A stretch of 64,000 bases of DNA, from assembly GCA_933228675.1 (NCBI GenBank), contig OW121743.1, positions 89,232,438 to 89,296,437 of the forward strand. The letters are read 5' to 3'. The translations under genes were made by a program, and so were the position numbers. Below the pieces are notes generated by a model, which saw only the letters and a list, made by a program, of their open reading frames with translations, did no database searches and was not told where the DNA came from. This stretch comes from Stomorhina lunata. Lineage: Eukaryota; Arthropoda; Insecta; Diptera; Rhiniidae. Positions 32,330 through 44,747 of this stretch are shown piece by piece (position 1 is the first letter of the stretch; each line of letters starts with the position of its first letter).

Positions 32330-34345
32330 CAATTTTCAGAATTTGTGTTTTTAGAAGAAAATTTCAAAAATTCCTGTATTATAGGTAAATTTTCACAAAA
32401 TTTTCAAAATTTTAGTATTTATAGGAGAAATTTAAAAATTCGAGCAGTTTCAGAAGAATTTTCAAAATTCGAGTATTTATAGGAGAATTTTCAAATTTCG
32501 AGTATTTATTGGAGAATTTTCAAAATTCGAGTATTTATAGGAGAATTTTAAAAATTCGAGTATTTATAGGAGAATTTTCAAAATTCGAGTATTTATGGGA
32601 GAATTTTAAAAATTCGAGTATTTATAGGAGAATTTTCAAAATTCGAGTATTTATAGGAGAATTTTCAAAATTCGAGTATTTACAAGAGAATTTTCAAAAT
32701 TCGAGTATTTATAGGAGAATTTTGAAAATTCGAGTATTTATTGGAGAATTTTAAAAATTCGAGTATTTATAGAAGAATTTTCAAAATTCGAGTTTTTATA
32801 GGAAAATTTTCAAAATTTGAGTTTTTAAAGGAAAATTTTCAAAATTTGAGCATTTTTAGGAGAATTTTCAAAATTCGGGAATTTATAGTAGCATTTTCAA
32901 ATTTTAAAAACTCGCGTATTTCTATAAGAATTTTCAAAATTCGAGTATTTATAGGAGAATTTTCAAAATTCGAGTATTTATAGATAAATTTTCAAAATTC
33001 GAGTATTTATATGAGATATTTCAAAATTCGAGTATTTATAGGACAGTTTTCAAAATTCAAGTATTTATAGGAGAATTTTCAAAATTCGAGTATTTATAGG
33101 AGAAATTTCAAAATTCTAGTATTTATAGGAGAATTTTCAAAATTCGAGTATTTATAGGAGAAATTTCAAAATTCGAGTATTCATAGGAGAATTTTAAAAA
33201 ATCGATTATTTATAGGAGAACTTTCAAAATTCGAGTATTTGTAGGAGAATTTTCAATATTCGAGTATTTATAGGAGAATTTTCAAAATTCGAGTATTTAT
33301 AGGAGAAATTTCAAAATTCTAGTATTTATAGGAGAATTTTCAAAATTCGAGTATTTATAGGAGAAATTTCAAAATTCGAGTATTCATAGGAGAATTTTTA
33401 AAAATCTATTATTTATAGGAGAATTTTCAAAATCCGAGTATTTATAGGAGAATTTTCAAAATTCGATTATTTATAGGTAAATTTTCAAAATTCGACAGTT
33501 TTCAAAATTTATTTTTTTTATTTTTTTTTTTTCATTTCATTTATTTATAGTAATCAAAAAGCCAATTAAGGCCAAAATGCGATTACACAGTATTTATAGA
33601 AAATTTTAAAATTCGAGTATTTACAGGAGAGTTTTCAAAATTCAAGTATTTATAGGAGAACTTTCAAAATTCGAGTATTTATAGGAGAATTTTCAAAATT
33701 CGAGTATTAATAGAAGAAATTTCAAAGTTCGAGTATTTAAAGGAGAGTTTTCAAAATTCAAGTATTTATAGAAAAATTTCCAAACTTCGAATATTTATAG
33801 GAGAATTTTCAAAATTCTAGTTTTTATAGGAAAATTTTCAAAATTCGAGTATTTTTAGGAGAATTTTCAAAATTCGAGAATTTATAGTAGCATTTTCAAA
33901 TTTTGAGTATATATAGGAAAATTTTAAAAATTCTATGAGAATTTTCAAAATATGAGTATTTATAGGAGAATTTTCAAAATTCGAGTATTTATAGGAGAAA
34001 TTTCAAAATTCGAGTATTTATATGAGAAATTTCAAAATTCGAGTATTTATAGGAGAAATTTAAAAATTCGAGTATTTATAGGACAGTTTTCAAAATTCTA
34101 GTATTTATAGGAAATTTTTAAAAATTCGAGTATTTATAGAAGAATTTTCAAAATTCTAGTATTTATAGGAAATTTTTAAAAATTCGAGTATTTATAGAAG
34201 AATTTTCAAAATTCTAGCATTTATAGGAGAATTTTTAAAATTCGAGTATTTATAGGATAATTTTTAAAATTCGAGTATTAATAGGACAATTTTCAGAATT
34301 CTGGAATTTATAGTAGAATTTTTCAGTTTTTGAGAATATATCATG
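32330..34345. repeat. Degenerate tandem array T11b: 29-bp units, ~65 copies
   Basis: Same family as T11a but more homogeneous, with TATAGGAGAATTTTCAAAAT and TCGAGTATT. A seven-unit (203-bp) higher-order repeat places the rare TCATAGG variant at 33181 and 33384. Interrupted at about 33505-33590 by a T-run and unrelated sequence. Open frames at 32509-32754 and 32741-32983 are array products. Confidence 0.9.
33505..33590. other. Insert within array T11b
   Basis: A T-rich run followed by GCCAATTAAGGCCAAAATGC and GATTACACAG interrupts the array. A T- or A-rich end beside unrelated sequence could reflect a small retroposed insert on the minus strand; this is only a suggestion. Confidence 0.4.
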
Positions 34346-34796
34346 AAATAATAATATCAAGGAAGTTTCATTCTCTCTCTTCAAAATTATTTTGAAGTAT
34401 ATTGAGTTTTTGAGGTTTGATATTTGAAAACAATTGAAAGAAAAATGTTGCCACATTAAGAAAAGGGGTTCGTAATACATTGGGATTGATGATCAAAAGT
34501 ATGTAATTTTGAATTTAAGCATATAATGAAGACATTTAATATTAAAGAAATGTAGTTAAAACAAATTGTATGATTATTTAATGAACATTTTTAGTAAATA
34601 TTCATAAGTTTTTTATGCATAAAGACCTATATACTTACATAAATTTTATCATCATACAATATACGAAAAGTGGGATTGTCGGCAAAAATATGGTAACACA
34701 AATTTTCACTATCCTAACAAACGTCAGAAAGTTATCATGGCGACAAAAAGAGATAATGGAACAACCTTCAGTATTATTAAATCATGGTATATATAT
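34346..34796. other. Gene-free spacer within T11
   Basis: No recognised element. The open frame at 34615-34854 runs into array sequence. Confidence 0.4.
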
Positions 34797-35010
34797 TAAA
34801 ATTTTAAAAACTCGAGTATTTATAGCAGAATTTTCAAAATTCGAGTATTTATAGTATAGTAGAAATTTCAAGTGCTAGTGTTTATAGGAATATTTTTAAA
34901 ATTGGGGTATTTATACAAGAATTTTTAAAATTTGATTAACTAAATATAAGAAAAAATTTTATAAACTCGGGTATTCATGCAAAAATTTTCAAAATTCGGG
35001 TATTCTAGCA
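34797..35010. repeat. Array T11c: ~7 degenerate 29-bp units
   Basis: Continues the T11 unit (CTCGAGTATTTATAGCAGAA and similar) with more decay, ending near a GCATAGGAAGC sequence. Confidence 0.75.
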
Positions 35011-35043
35011 TAGGAAGCTGATTCCGCATAAGGTGCTACGATA

Positions 35044-35470
35044 CGAGGGTGAGTCAATAAGTTCGTATTTAAAATTACGGAAGGTGGACGTCTACTTTCG
35101 AAACAAATGTAAAAATTCACGATATGTTTTAGCCGATTAGAGATTTAAAATGAGAAGTATTGGGGAAGTCATTGGCATAAAATATGGCTCAGCGGTGCAA
35201 GATGGCATACAAGTGCAATTTCCAAACCAAATACCAAGCATTATGCTACCAATTGCTCAGTCATCTGTCCTAGTATTTAGACCCGAGTGACTATTTGTTG
35301 TTTCCGAAATAAAAAGGATCACAATGATCGTAATGAGTCTTGAAGTGGAAGTGTCGAACTGGCACAACTTTTCTAACCTAACATTCGATTGAGAGGGATG
35401 GATCCAGCACATGATCAAAGCTAGATAGTTTAATACCAAAATTATACGTGTTAAATACAACATTTACATA
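35044..35470 (+). pseudogene. Mariner-family relic (left end plus transposase C-terminus)
   Basis: ACGAGGGTGAGTCAATAAG at 35044 resembles the outer end of mariner-type inverted repeats. Around 35270-35310 the plus strand reads LDPSDYLLFPK. This is the mariner S-P-D-L-A-P-(S/C)-D-Y-x-L-F-P motif containing the last catalytic Asp of the DD34D triad. It is followed by multiple stops and a weak GWIQHMIKAR tail. Most of the transposase is gone and no right-hand inverted repeat was found. The minus-strand open frame at 35257-35463 is a shadow of this relic. Confidence 0.5.
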
Positions 35471-36194
35471 AAATTTACACAGTTGATCTGATAAAAATAT
35501 ATGTATGTAGTTATTTAATTATTATTTTAACATCTGCTAATAAGTTCGATTTTTATCAATCACTTATTAAACTAAAGTTAAAGTGCAGTAAAGAACTACA
35601 TAGACTACATGCAACTCAGTCCTAACTACGAGAATGTATTTAAATAAATGCAGGTAAGAAAAGCGCGTGCTAAAAAAAGTAAAAGAACACATACATATCC
35701 GTAATAATACCCCGCTGAACTTCCACGAGCTAAATGCGAGTACAAACTTAACCATGTGCCAGTTATTGACTCGTGTTGCCACTGCACAGACTTTCTTACT
35801 CGTAATAACAGACAGAAATAGTGACTTTTTATCTTCGCAATGATCATGGGTATTTCAAGTCTATACATTTATAATGGAAAAACATATTTAAACAGTTGTT
35901 TTTGCTAAAAAAAAAGTCGTTGTCAATTGGTGTAATTTTGAGTTGCAGCGTTATTAAACATTGAATTGAATTGTTTAACGTTTCTGAACATTTTTGTAGT
36001 ACATTGCTTCCTAAATGCAGTGGAATTTTTTCAAAATGTTAATAGATATTTATTTTTTTATTTTGGCACAATGACCCTAATTAATAAATATTTATATACT
36101 CGTAGATGTCTGTTTCTTGAATTTTGTCGAATAACCTCTCCTGAGGTAAAACCCAAAGTACACATTAAAATTGAATGAACTTTTTGTATAAAAT
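35471..36194. other. Gene-free stretch
   Basis: Overlapping short open frames on both strands (35567-35868 minus, 35966-36178 plus) show no recognised domain and no consistent codon pattern. Confidence 0.4.
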
Positions 36195-37187
36195 AATAAG
36201 GTAGAAACGAATCTATACAAAATTTATGCCAAAAATTTTTGTATAAAAATTTTATAACGAAAATTTTTCTATAAAATTTTATAACGAAAATTTTTCTATA
36301 AAAATTTTAATTTTTTTTATAAAAAATGTATACGAAAAATTTTTCTTAAACAATTTTATACCAAAAATTAAAAAAAAAAAAATTTTTTACCGAAAATTTT
36401 TTTTAAGAAATTTTATACCGAAAATTAAAAAAAAAAACTTTTAAAAACTTTTTCTATAAAAATTTCATACCGAAAATTTTTCTATAAAAATTTTATATTG
36501 AAAATTTTGTATTGAAAATTTTTTTATAACAAATTTTATATTGAAAATTTTTCTATACAAATTTTATATTAAAAATTTTTCTATAAAAATTTTATATCGA
36601 AAATTTTTCTATAAAAATTTAGGACCGAAAATTTTTCTATAAAAATTTTGCACCGAAAATTTTTGTATAAAAATTTTGCACCGAAAATTTTTGTATAAAA
36701 ATTTTAAACTGAAAATTTTTCTATAAAAATTTTAAAGCGAAAACTTTTCTAAAAAAATATTAAACCGAAAATTTTTCTATAAAAATTTTATAGTAAAAAT
36801 TTTTCGATTAAAACTTTTTACCGAAAATTTAGACCGACAATTTTTCTACAAAAAATTGAAACCGAAAATTTTTCTAAAAAAAATTTAAATCGAAAATTTT
36901 TCTTTAAAAATATTGTTTTGAAAAATTGTCTATAAAACTTTAAACCAAAAATTTTTTATAAAAATTTTAAAGCGAAAATGTTTTTATAAAAATTGTATAC
37001 CGAACATTTTTCTATAGAAATTTTATACCGAAAATTTTTCTATAAAATATTATTTTTCTATAAAAATTTTATACCGAAAATTTTTCTGTAAAAATTTTAT
37101 AATGAAAATTGAAAATTTTCCTATAAAAATTTTACATTGAAAATTTTTCGATAAAAATTCTATATTGAAAATTTTGCTATAAAAATT
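36195..37187. repeat. Degenerate array T5, part 1: ~28-bp units
   Basis: Units of CCGAAAATTTTTCTATAAAA followed by ATTTTATA, with many substitutions. The core here is CTATAAA rather than the palindromic CTATAGA. Confidence 0.9.
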
Positions 37188-37430
37188 GTTTACGCTGGAA
37201 ACCCTATTTATAAGTCCTTATAAATACAACCCTATCTTTATGTTAAAATGAAATGTCAAATGAATTGTTAAAACAAATAAAAAACTACTATTGATCAATC
37301 ACCGAAACCCGAAGGTAATACTTTTGAATTGAACATCTAATAAACAATTAATTTTGAAACTAATATCCGTTTGTTTTTTCTTACTTTGGATAAAAATATT
37401 TTATTGAATTTTCCCCATCACCCCCAACAA
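37188..37430. other. Non-array insert in T5
   Basis: About 240 bp of unrelated sequence (starting ACGCTGGAAACC, ending CACCCCCAAC) splits the array. No inverted ends or target duplication obvious. Confidence 0.5.
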
Positions 37431-38744
37431 AAATTTTATATTGACAATTTTTCTATAAAACTTTTCTATAAAAATTTTATATTGAAATTTTTCTAAAAAA
37501 AATTTTACTATAAAAATTTTGTTTTGAAAATTTGTCTATAAAAACTTTATACCTAAAATTTTTGTATAAAAATTTTATACCTAAATTTTTCTATAAAAAT
37601 TTTATACCGAACATTTTTCTATAAAAATTTTAAACCGAAAATCTTTTTATAGAAATTTTAAACCGAAAATTTTTCGATAAAAATTGTATAGCGAAAATTT
37701 TTCGATAAAAATTGTATAGCGAAAATTTTTCTATAAAAATTTTATACCGAACATTTTTCTATAAAAATTTTAAACCGAAAATCTTTTTATAGAAATTTTA
37801 AACCGAAAATTTTTCGATAAAAATTGTATAGCGAAAATTTTTCTATAAAAACTTTGTACCGAAAATTTTTCTATAAAAATTTTGTACCGAAAATTTTTTT
37901 ATAAAAATTTTGTACCGAAAATTTTTCTATAAAAATTTTGTACCAAAAATTTTTCTATAAAAATTTTAGACCGAAAATTTTTCTATAAAAATTTTAGACC
38001 GAAAATTTTTCTATAAAAATTTTTGACCGAAAATTTTTCTATAAAAATTTTATATTGAGAATTTTTCTATCAAAATTTTATACCTAAAATTTTTGTATCA
38101 AAATTTTATACAAAATATTGTTCTACAAAAATTTTATGCACAAATGTTTCTATATAAATTTTATACCGAAAATTTTTCTATAAAAATTATACTGTAATAC
38201 TGAAAATTTTTCTATCAAAATTTTATACCTAAAATTTTTGTATCAAAATTTTATTCCTAAATTTTTCTATAAAAATTTTGTACCGAAAACTTTTCTATAA
38301 AAATTTTGTACCGTAAATTTGTCTACAAAAATTTTATGCCCAAAATTTTTCAATAAAAATTTTATAGCAAAAATTTTTCAATAAAAATTTTATAGCAAAA
38401 ATTTTTCAATAAAAATTTTATAGCAAAAATTTTTCAATAAAAATTTTATAGCAAAAATTTTTCTAAAAAAAATTTTATAGCAAAAATTTTTCTAAAAAAA
38501 AATTTATATTGAAAATTTTTCTATAAAAATTTTATATCGAAAATTCTTCAATAAACATTTTATACCGAAAATTTTTCTATAAAAATTTTGTACCGAAAAT
38601 TTTTCTATAAAAATTTTATATCAAAAATTCTTCAATAAAAATTTTATACCGAAAATTTTGTTCCGAAAACTTTTCTATAAAAATTTTGTACCGTAAATTT
38701 GTCTACAAAAATTTTATGCCCAAAATTTTTCAATAAAAAGTGCA
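37431..38744. repeat. Degenerate array T5, part 2
   Basis: Same 28-bp unit. Local duplications of several units are visible, for example TATAGCGAAAATTTTTCGAT near 37687 and 37820, and a run of TATAGCAAAAATTTTTCAAT units near 38360-38450. Confidence 0.9.
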
Positions 38745-38954
38745 ATAATAAACACATAAAAGTTAAGATCGTGTTTTTTGTTATATTATTGTCACTCCTT
38801 TTTTTCCTGAAGATGTTATCCGATGGATAACGAAATATTGAAAAATAAATAAAAATAAAATTTAAAATAAAATCTTATGCCTCAAGCTTAATTATTTCAA
38901 TAAAATTTAAAAATCAAAGGCAGAATAAAATATAGTTTATCAAGTTAAAAATTT
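38745..38954 (+). mobile_element. Insert in T5 carrying a second hammerhead-like motif
   Basis: About 210 bp of unrelated sequence divides the array. It contains the hammerhead-like sequence at 38801-38845, followed by an AAATAAATAAAAATAAAA stretch that may be a degenerate simple-repeat tail. The element type is inferred only from the ribozyme-like motif. Confidence 0.45.
38801..38845 (+). ncRNA. Hammerhead-like motif, probably degenerate
   Basis: Plus strand: TTTTTC (stem I), CTGAAGA core (38807-38813), one extra T, a perfect 7-bp stem II GTTATCC/GGATAAC around loop GAT, GAAA core (38832-38835). A minimal A-TA-T stem III follows, then T at the position-17 site and GAAAAA closing stem I with 6 bp. 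The order of parts is that of a type I hammerhead and matches the motif at 21730-21775. The extra T between the core and stem II and the two-base stem III loop make activity doubtful. Confidence 0.5.
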
Positions 38955-39600
38955 TATAGCAAAAATTTTTCTAAAAAAAATTTTATATTGAAAATTTTTC
39001 TATAAAAATTTTATATCGAAAATTTTTCTATTAAAATTTTATACCGAAAATTTTTCTATAAAAATTTTGTACCGAAAATTTTTCTATAAAACTTTTGTAC
39101 CGTAAATTTTTCTAAAATGTTATGCCCAAAATTTTTATAGAAAAAATTGTTCTAAAAAAAATTTTATAATGAAAATTTTTCTATAAAAATTTTTCTAAAA
39201 AAATTTATATTAAAAATTTTTCTATAAAAATTTTATATTGAAAACTTTTCTATAAAAATTTTGTACTGAAAATTTTTTTAAAAATTTTATATTGAAAATT
39301 TTTCTATTTAAACTTTATATTAAAAATTTTTCTATAAAAATTTTGTATTGAAAATTTTTCTATAAAAATTTTGTATTGAAAATTTGTCAATAAAAATTTT
39401 ATTTGAAAAATTTTTCTTTAAAAATTTAATATCAAAAAGTTTGCTATTAAAAATTTATATTGAAAATTTTTCTATAAAAATTTTATATTAAGAATTTTTC
39501 TATAAACATTTTATATAGAAAATTTGTCTATAAAAATTTTATACCGAAAAATTTTATATAAAAATTGTATACCAAATTTTCTATCAAAATTAATTAATAA
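38955..39600. repeat. Degenerate array T5, part 3
   Basis: Same 28-bp unit as parts 1 and 2, decaying toward 39600. Confidence 0.85.
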
Positions 39601-39995
39601 TGAAAAGGTATACCACATTACCGGTACTTTCTCTGTTTCTTTATAATTCTTTTACGTTGTTTTACTTTCTTTTTTATTTTGTTTTTTAAATATCTAAATT
39701 TGAAATAATGATTAACAAACAGAAAATAAAATGTTTCAAAATCATTTAAATCTATTTTTAAAAGTCTAAATGCACTTTGCATGACAATTGCTATTAATGT
39801 TTTTTTAGTTAAAATTGTAGCACCAACAACAATAGGAATAATTGAAAATAATAAAAACTAAATAGAATTAATAGGGTAAATCCATATAAAAAAGCACAAA
39901 AATTAACATTTTTTTTTAATGTTCTATAAAAAATTGTAATTTCATCAGAATTATTATCGACTCAAAAATATGAACCTAGAAAGCTTACGGCAAAG
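39601..39995. other. Gene-free AT-rich stretch
   Basis: Nothing recognised. Confidence 0.4.
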
Positions 39996-40110
39996 GGTCT
40001 GTTCACATATTACGTAAAGCTATTTTCGCAGATTTTTAACAAGTCCCCCCCTGTGTAATACATTTTAATAGAAATACGCATACAGAATACCTCTACCGTA
40101 ACAAAAGTCA
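39996..40110 (+). mobile_element. Truncated copy of the 3163-3315 MITE
   Basis: It begins GGTCTGTTCACATATTACGT and follows the interior of the other copy (TTCGCAGATTTTTAAC, a C tract, GAAATACGCATACA, ACCGTAACAAAAGTCA). It stops before the right inverted repeat, and a family E copy follows. Confidence 0.75.
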
Positions 40111-40134
40111 TAACAAAGATATTGAACTCCATAT

Positions 40135-40345
40135 ATTTTTTTCTGTCAAATGTGAATGCACAACCAAACATATATGTTATAAGCACGTGTGTGTGTTCCT
40201 TAGCTTTCTCTCATTGGAAAATCGTCTCCATCAGTTTGTTTCTAAATTAGTGTAAAAGCGGTTTACCCTCTTTTTATGGGACTTTTCAAAACGACCATAT
40301 GCCATATCAATGTGTGGGAATGCAACATCTTTATTTCAAAAAATC
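40135..40345 (-). mobile_element. Dispersed repeat family E, copy 4
   Basis: The minus strand matches 12960-13145 through GATGTTGCA, CATATGGTCGTTTTGAAAAG, CCCATAAAAA, ACCGCTTTTAC and CCAATGAGAGAAAGCTAAG, with ACACACACAC near the end. It includes further sequence missing from the 13145 copy. Confidence 0.6.
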
Positions 40346-41765
40346 CAATTAATAGAACTTTTAATTCCAGCTCTTGTCCCTTTTGATATGGTTCTACCCT
40401 AACAAAATTTACAAATAAACAAAAAAGAAACTCAGAAAAACATTGTCATACAACAATAAATGAATTAAAATGAATGAGAAAATGAAAACGTCAACACCAT
40501 GACCTTCACCCATTAATAAAATGAACTTTCAAATGAAATGTTTTTATTGTGTTATTGTTGTTGTTGTTGATTTTATTAAAGAATGACGGGGTCTTAGTAC
40601 AACTTTTTATATTGCAACACACAAAAACAACAAAGTCCAATAGTACCTCAAAAAATATGCATCATATTTGCCTAGAACAACGGTCCTTTGAGGCAAGAAT
40701 GTCATAACTGGAAATGTCGTTATGTAGTTGAAACGAATTTTACAAAAAGTTTATTGATTTCAAATATGAATGCAGAAGACGAAATATGAAAAAAAAAACT
40801 GAATGCTTCAATCAATTTTTTCTACGTTTTTTTTTAATTTGTATGTCAATTACGCTAAGAAGCGCAAACTTGCGCTACTAAGATTTTGTGTTCAATATGC
40901 CTATAGTCTCGGGAGTTTAGATATATAACTAGATTTTCAGAGCTGATAAGAATACACAAATTATTCAAGTTGAAAGATGGTTTCAAAAGAATTAAAACTG
41001 TTTGATGTTTGCCCATATAAATAAACCCTGGGAGATTATTGTTTAAACAAAAAACATAAATTAAAATAATTATTATTAACATTTATTAATGTTTTTTGTT
41101 GTACATCAAGATAATTAATTAAAAGTGTTGAAATGAAATTATGGCAATTTGAAAATAATTTTGATCGTTTTACATTGTAAATTTTTCACTTCCAACGGGT
41201 AAATACATGTATTTTTTTAAATCAAACGTTCATGTTAGCATTTTCAAAATATAATTTAGATTTTAATAATTTTTTCATTTTTTTTTTTCTTTCGAATACA
41301 ATTAAAATAATTTCACATTCATTGCATTATTTTGTGTAAATTGCAATTTTCATTTAATTTCATTATTTCGGAAGTAGTTAGTGTAATTTTTTATTTATTT
41401 ATAATTTATTTGATTTTTGTTATTATTTTTTTTTCGTTTTTTGTTTCTATTCTATTATTTTCCACTTTAATTAATTGCATTTAAAAATAGTGTTAGTCTA
41501 TTTTTATTCGTTGTTCTGCGAACTTTTCAAAAAAATCGCGTGCCACAAATTTATCTTTTTCAAATGTAGTTCACTTTAAACAGAGAGGGGGTAAAAGGGG
41601 GGAAGAGTAAAGACCACAAAATACTATGGGGTAAAAAGGGTGGGTTTTAATTAAAAAAGCTTTGAAAACAATTTAAAAAGGTATATTATATCGAATGAAT
41701 ACAGTTTATCAACAACATCAATGACTCAGAAACTTTAAATAGTTGCATTAGTATGACTTGATTAA
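40346..41765. other. Gene-free AT-rich stretch
   Basis: A GTTATTGTTGTTGTTGTTG microsatellite lies at about 40551-40570 and a G-rich patch (GAGGGGGTAAAAGGGGGGAA) at about 41585. The minus-strand open frame at 40855-41082 has no recognised domain. Confidence 0.45.
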
Positions 41766-42745
41766 AAATTTCTATAGAAAATACGAAAAATTTTCTATAG
41801 AAAATACGAAAAATTTACTATAGAAAATACGAAAAATTTTCTATAGAAAATACGAAAAAATTTCTATAGAAAATACGAAAAATTTTCTGTAGAAAATACG
41901 AAAAATTGTCTATAGAAAATATTAAAAAATTTTCTATAGAAAATATTAAAAAATTTTCTATAGAAAATATTAAAAAATTTTCTATAGAAAATATTAAAAA
42001 ATTTTCTATAGAAAATATTAAAAAATTTTCTATAGAAAATATTAAAAAATTTTCTATAGAAAATATTAAAAAATTTTCTATAGAAAATATTAAAAAATTT
42101 TCTATAGAAAATATTAAAAAATTTTCTATAGAAAATTTTAAAAAATTTTCTATAGAAAATATTAAAAAATTTTCTATAGAAAATATTAAAAAATTTTCTA
42201 TAGAAAATTTTAAAAAATTTTCTATAGAAAATATTAAAAAATTTTCTATAGAAAATATTAAAAAATTTTCTATAGAAAATATTAAAAAATTTTCTATAGA
42301 AAATATTAAAAAATTTTCTATAGAAAATATTAAAAAATTTTCTATAGAAAATATTAAAAAATTTTCTATAGAAAATATTAAAAAATTTTCTATAGAAAAT
42401 ATTAAAAAATTTTCTATAGAAAATATTAAAAAATTTTCTATAGAAAATTTTCTATAGAAAATATTAAAAAATTTTCTATAGAAAATATTAAAAAATTTTC
42501 TATAGAAAATATTAAAAAATTTTCTATAGAAAATATTAAAAAATTTTCTATAGAAAATATTAAAAAATTTTCTATAGAAAATATTAAAAAATTTTCTATA
42601 GAAAATATTAAAAAATTTTCTATAGAAAATATTAAAAAATTTTCTATAGAAAATATTAAAAAATTTTCTAAAGAAAATATTAAAAAATTTTCTAAAGAAA
42701 ATATTAAAAAATTTTCTATAGAAAACATGAAAAATTAAATTTTCT
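41766..42745. repeat. Tandem array T6: 23- then 24-bp units, ~41 copies
   Basis: The first six units (to about 41905) are 23 bp, TTTTCTATAGAAAATACG plus AAAAA. The rest are 24 bp with TATTAAAAAA as linker around the same palindrome TTTTCTATAGAAAA. Near 42438-42452 one unit is cut to 14 bp, two cores in direct contact. Because 24 is a multiple of three, octapeptide open frames appear on both strands (41906-42457 and 42438-42728); these are artefacts. Confidence 0.95.
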
Positions 42746-43910
42746 ATAAAAAATACGAAAACGAAAAATAGAAAATATAAAAATTTAATTTTCTATAGAA
42801 AATATAAAAAAAATTTCATTTTCTATAAAAAATATGAAAAATATCATTTTGTATAGAAAATAAGAATAATTTCATTTTCTCTAGAAAATTTTATTTAAAT
42901 TTAATTTTTTATAGAAAATATGAAAAATTTAATTTTCTGTAGAAAATATGAAGAATTTCGTTTTTTATAGAAAATATGAAAATTTTCATTTTCATATGAG
43001 AAATTTCATTTTCTATAGAAAATATGAAAAATTTCATTTTGTATAGAAAATATGAAAAATTTCATTTTCTAAAGAAAATGTGAAAAATTTAATTTTCTAT
43101 AGAAAATATATAAAAATTAAATTTTCTATAGAAAATATGAAAATTTTATTTTTTTATAGAAAATATAGAAAATATGAAAAATTTTCTATCAAAAATATGA
43201 AAAATTTAATTTTCCATAGAAAATAAGAAAAATTTCATTTTGTATAGAAAATATGAAAAATTTCATTTTCTAAAGAAAATGTGAAAAATTTAATTTTCTA
43301 TAGAAAATATATAAAAATTAAATTTTCTATAGAAAATATGAAAATTTTATTTTTTTATAGAAAATATAGAAAATATGAAAAATTTTCTATCAAAAATATG
43401 AAAAATTTAATTTTCCATAGAAAATAAGAAAAATTTCATTTTGTATAGAAAATATGAAAAATTTCATTTTCTAAAGAAAATGTGAAAAATTTAATTTTCT
43501 ATAGAAAATATATAAAAATTAAATTTTCTATAGAAAATATGAAAATTTTATTTTTTTATAGAAAATATAGAAAATATGAAAAATTTTCTATCAAAAATAT
43601 GAAAAATTTAATTTTCCATAGAAAATAAGAAAAATTTCATTTTCTATAGAAAATATGAAAAATTTAGTTTTCTATAGAAAATATGAAAAATTTAATTTTC
43701 TGTAGAAAATATAAAAAATTTATTTTTCTGTAAAAAATATGAAAAATTTAGTTTTCTATAGAAAACATGAAAAATTTAAATTTCGTTAGAAAATATGAAA
43801 AATTTAGTTTTATATAGAAAATATGAAAAATTTATTTTCTATAGAAAATATAAAAAATTTAGTTTTCTATAGAAAATATGAAAAATTTTCTATAGAAAAT
43901 ATTTTTTGAG
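42746..43910. repeat. Array T7: irregular ~28-bp units with a 201-bp higher-order repeat
   Basis: Units combine TTTTCTATAGAAAATATG with AAAAATTTCA or AAAAATTTAA. The rare variant TTCTAAAGAAAATG recurs at 43067, 43268 and 43469, exactly 201 bp apart, marking about three copies of a higher-order block. Confidence 0.9.
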
Positions 43911-44399
43911 AAATTGGAAATATTAAAGCATTATGTAATAAGTTTGATATAGTTATATACTTGGAATATTTCTGGCTTCCGTTTCTCCCTTCATAAGCCC
44001 CCGCCCTGCCTTATATAAAATATGTATGTCCAACATTTAGCCGAGCTTAACCGAATTGCATTTATTTTCATTTTAATTTCTTTTAATTCAAAAATTTTAT
44101 TATGTTTAAAATACAACATGTATATGTTAAGTACCTTGGAATGAAAAAAAGACCAAAAACCCAAAAATAAATGCCGGCCGGCTAAAAGTGGTGTGTCATG
44201 CATTTCAAATAAAAATATTTATATATTTTTTTTGTGCTTTTATTTTATTATATTTTAAGTTATTTTTCGTTGGCAATTTTTTATCAGACTTAAAAGCTTT
44301 TTTGTGAATGTATTTTTTTATAATTTTAATTTTATTTAAAATGTTTTTTTTTTGTGTCTTCCTCAAACAGCAGGAATTTGAAATAAGTTTTGAACGTTT
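43911..44399. other. Gene-free stretch
   Basis: The minus-strand open frame at 43991-44203 has no recognised domain. A GCCGGCCGGC patch (44172-44181) is a notable GC island in this context. Confidence 0.45.
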
Positions 44400-44702
44400 T
44401 GATACCCTACACTCCTGGCACCGAACTTGAAGTACTCCGAACTACCGAAGATGATTTACCAAGGTCTTTCGTGTGGATGGCTGGCTTAAACTGTGTACAA
44501 AAAAGTTCGATGTGATGTGAACTTTTGTGACAATCGATAATCTCCCTATATCGTGGTTTTACCAGACATCGCTCAATCGCTTTAGAACTTCATAAGGACC
44601 TAGAATATACATAAACTCTATGCGGTCTTAATCCACTACTTTGGGAACTACAAACGGAATGGTAATCTTAATATAGCCCAAGCTATTTTATGGTGGGTAT
44701 AA
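44400..44702 (+). mobile_element. Diverged family B-like copy
   Basis: Shows GATACCCTACAC, then CAGACATCGCT, CATAAGGACCTAGAATATA, CTACAAACGGAATGGTAATC and GTGGGTATAAA, in the order of the family B tail. Confidence 0.5.
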
Positions 44703-44747
44703 ATTTAATATGCTTTCTCTTAAACGTATAAAAAAATAAATTATATT

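Noticed and set aside
41906..42728. Octapeptide-repeat open frames on both strands (183 and 96 codons)
   Set aside because: Product of the 24-bp period and palindromic core of array T6. The same peptide appears on both strands because the unit is nearly its own complement.
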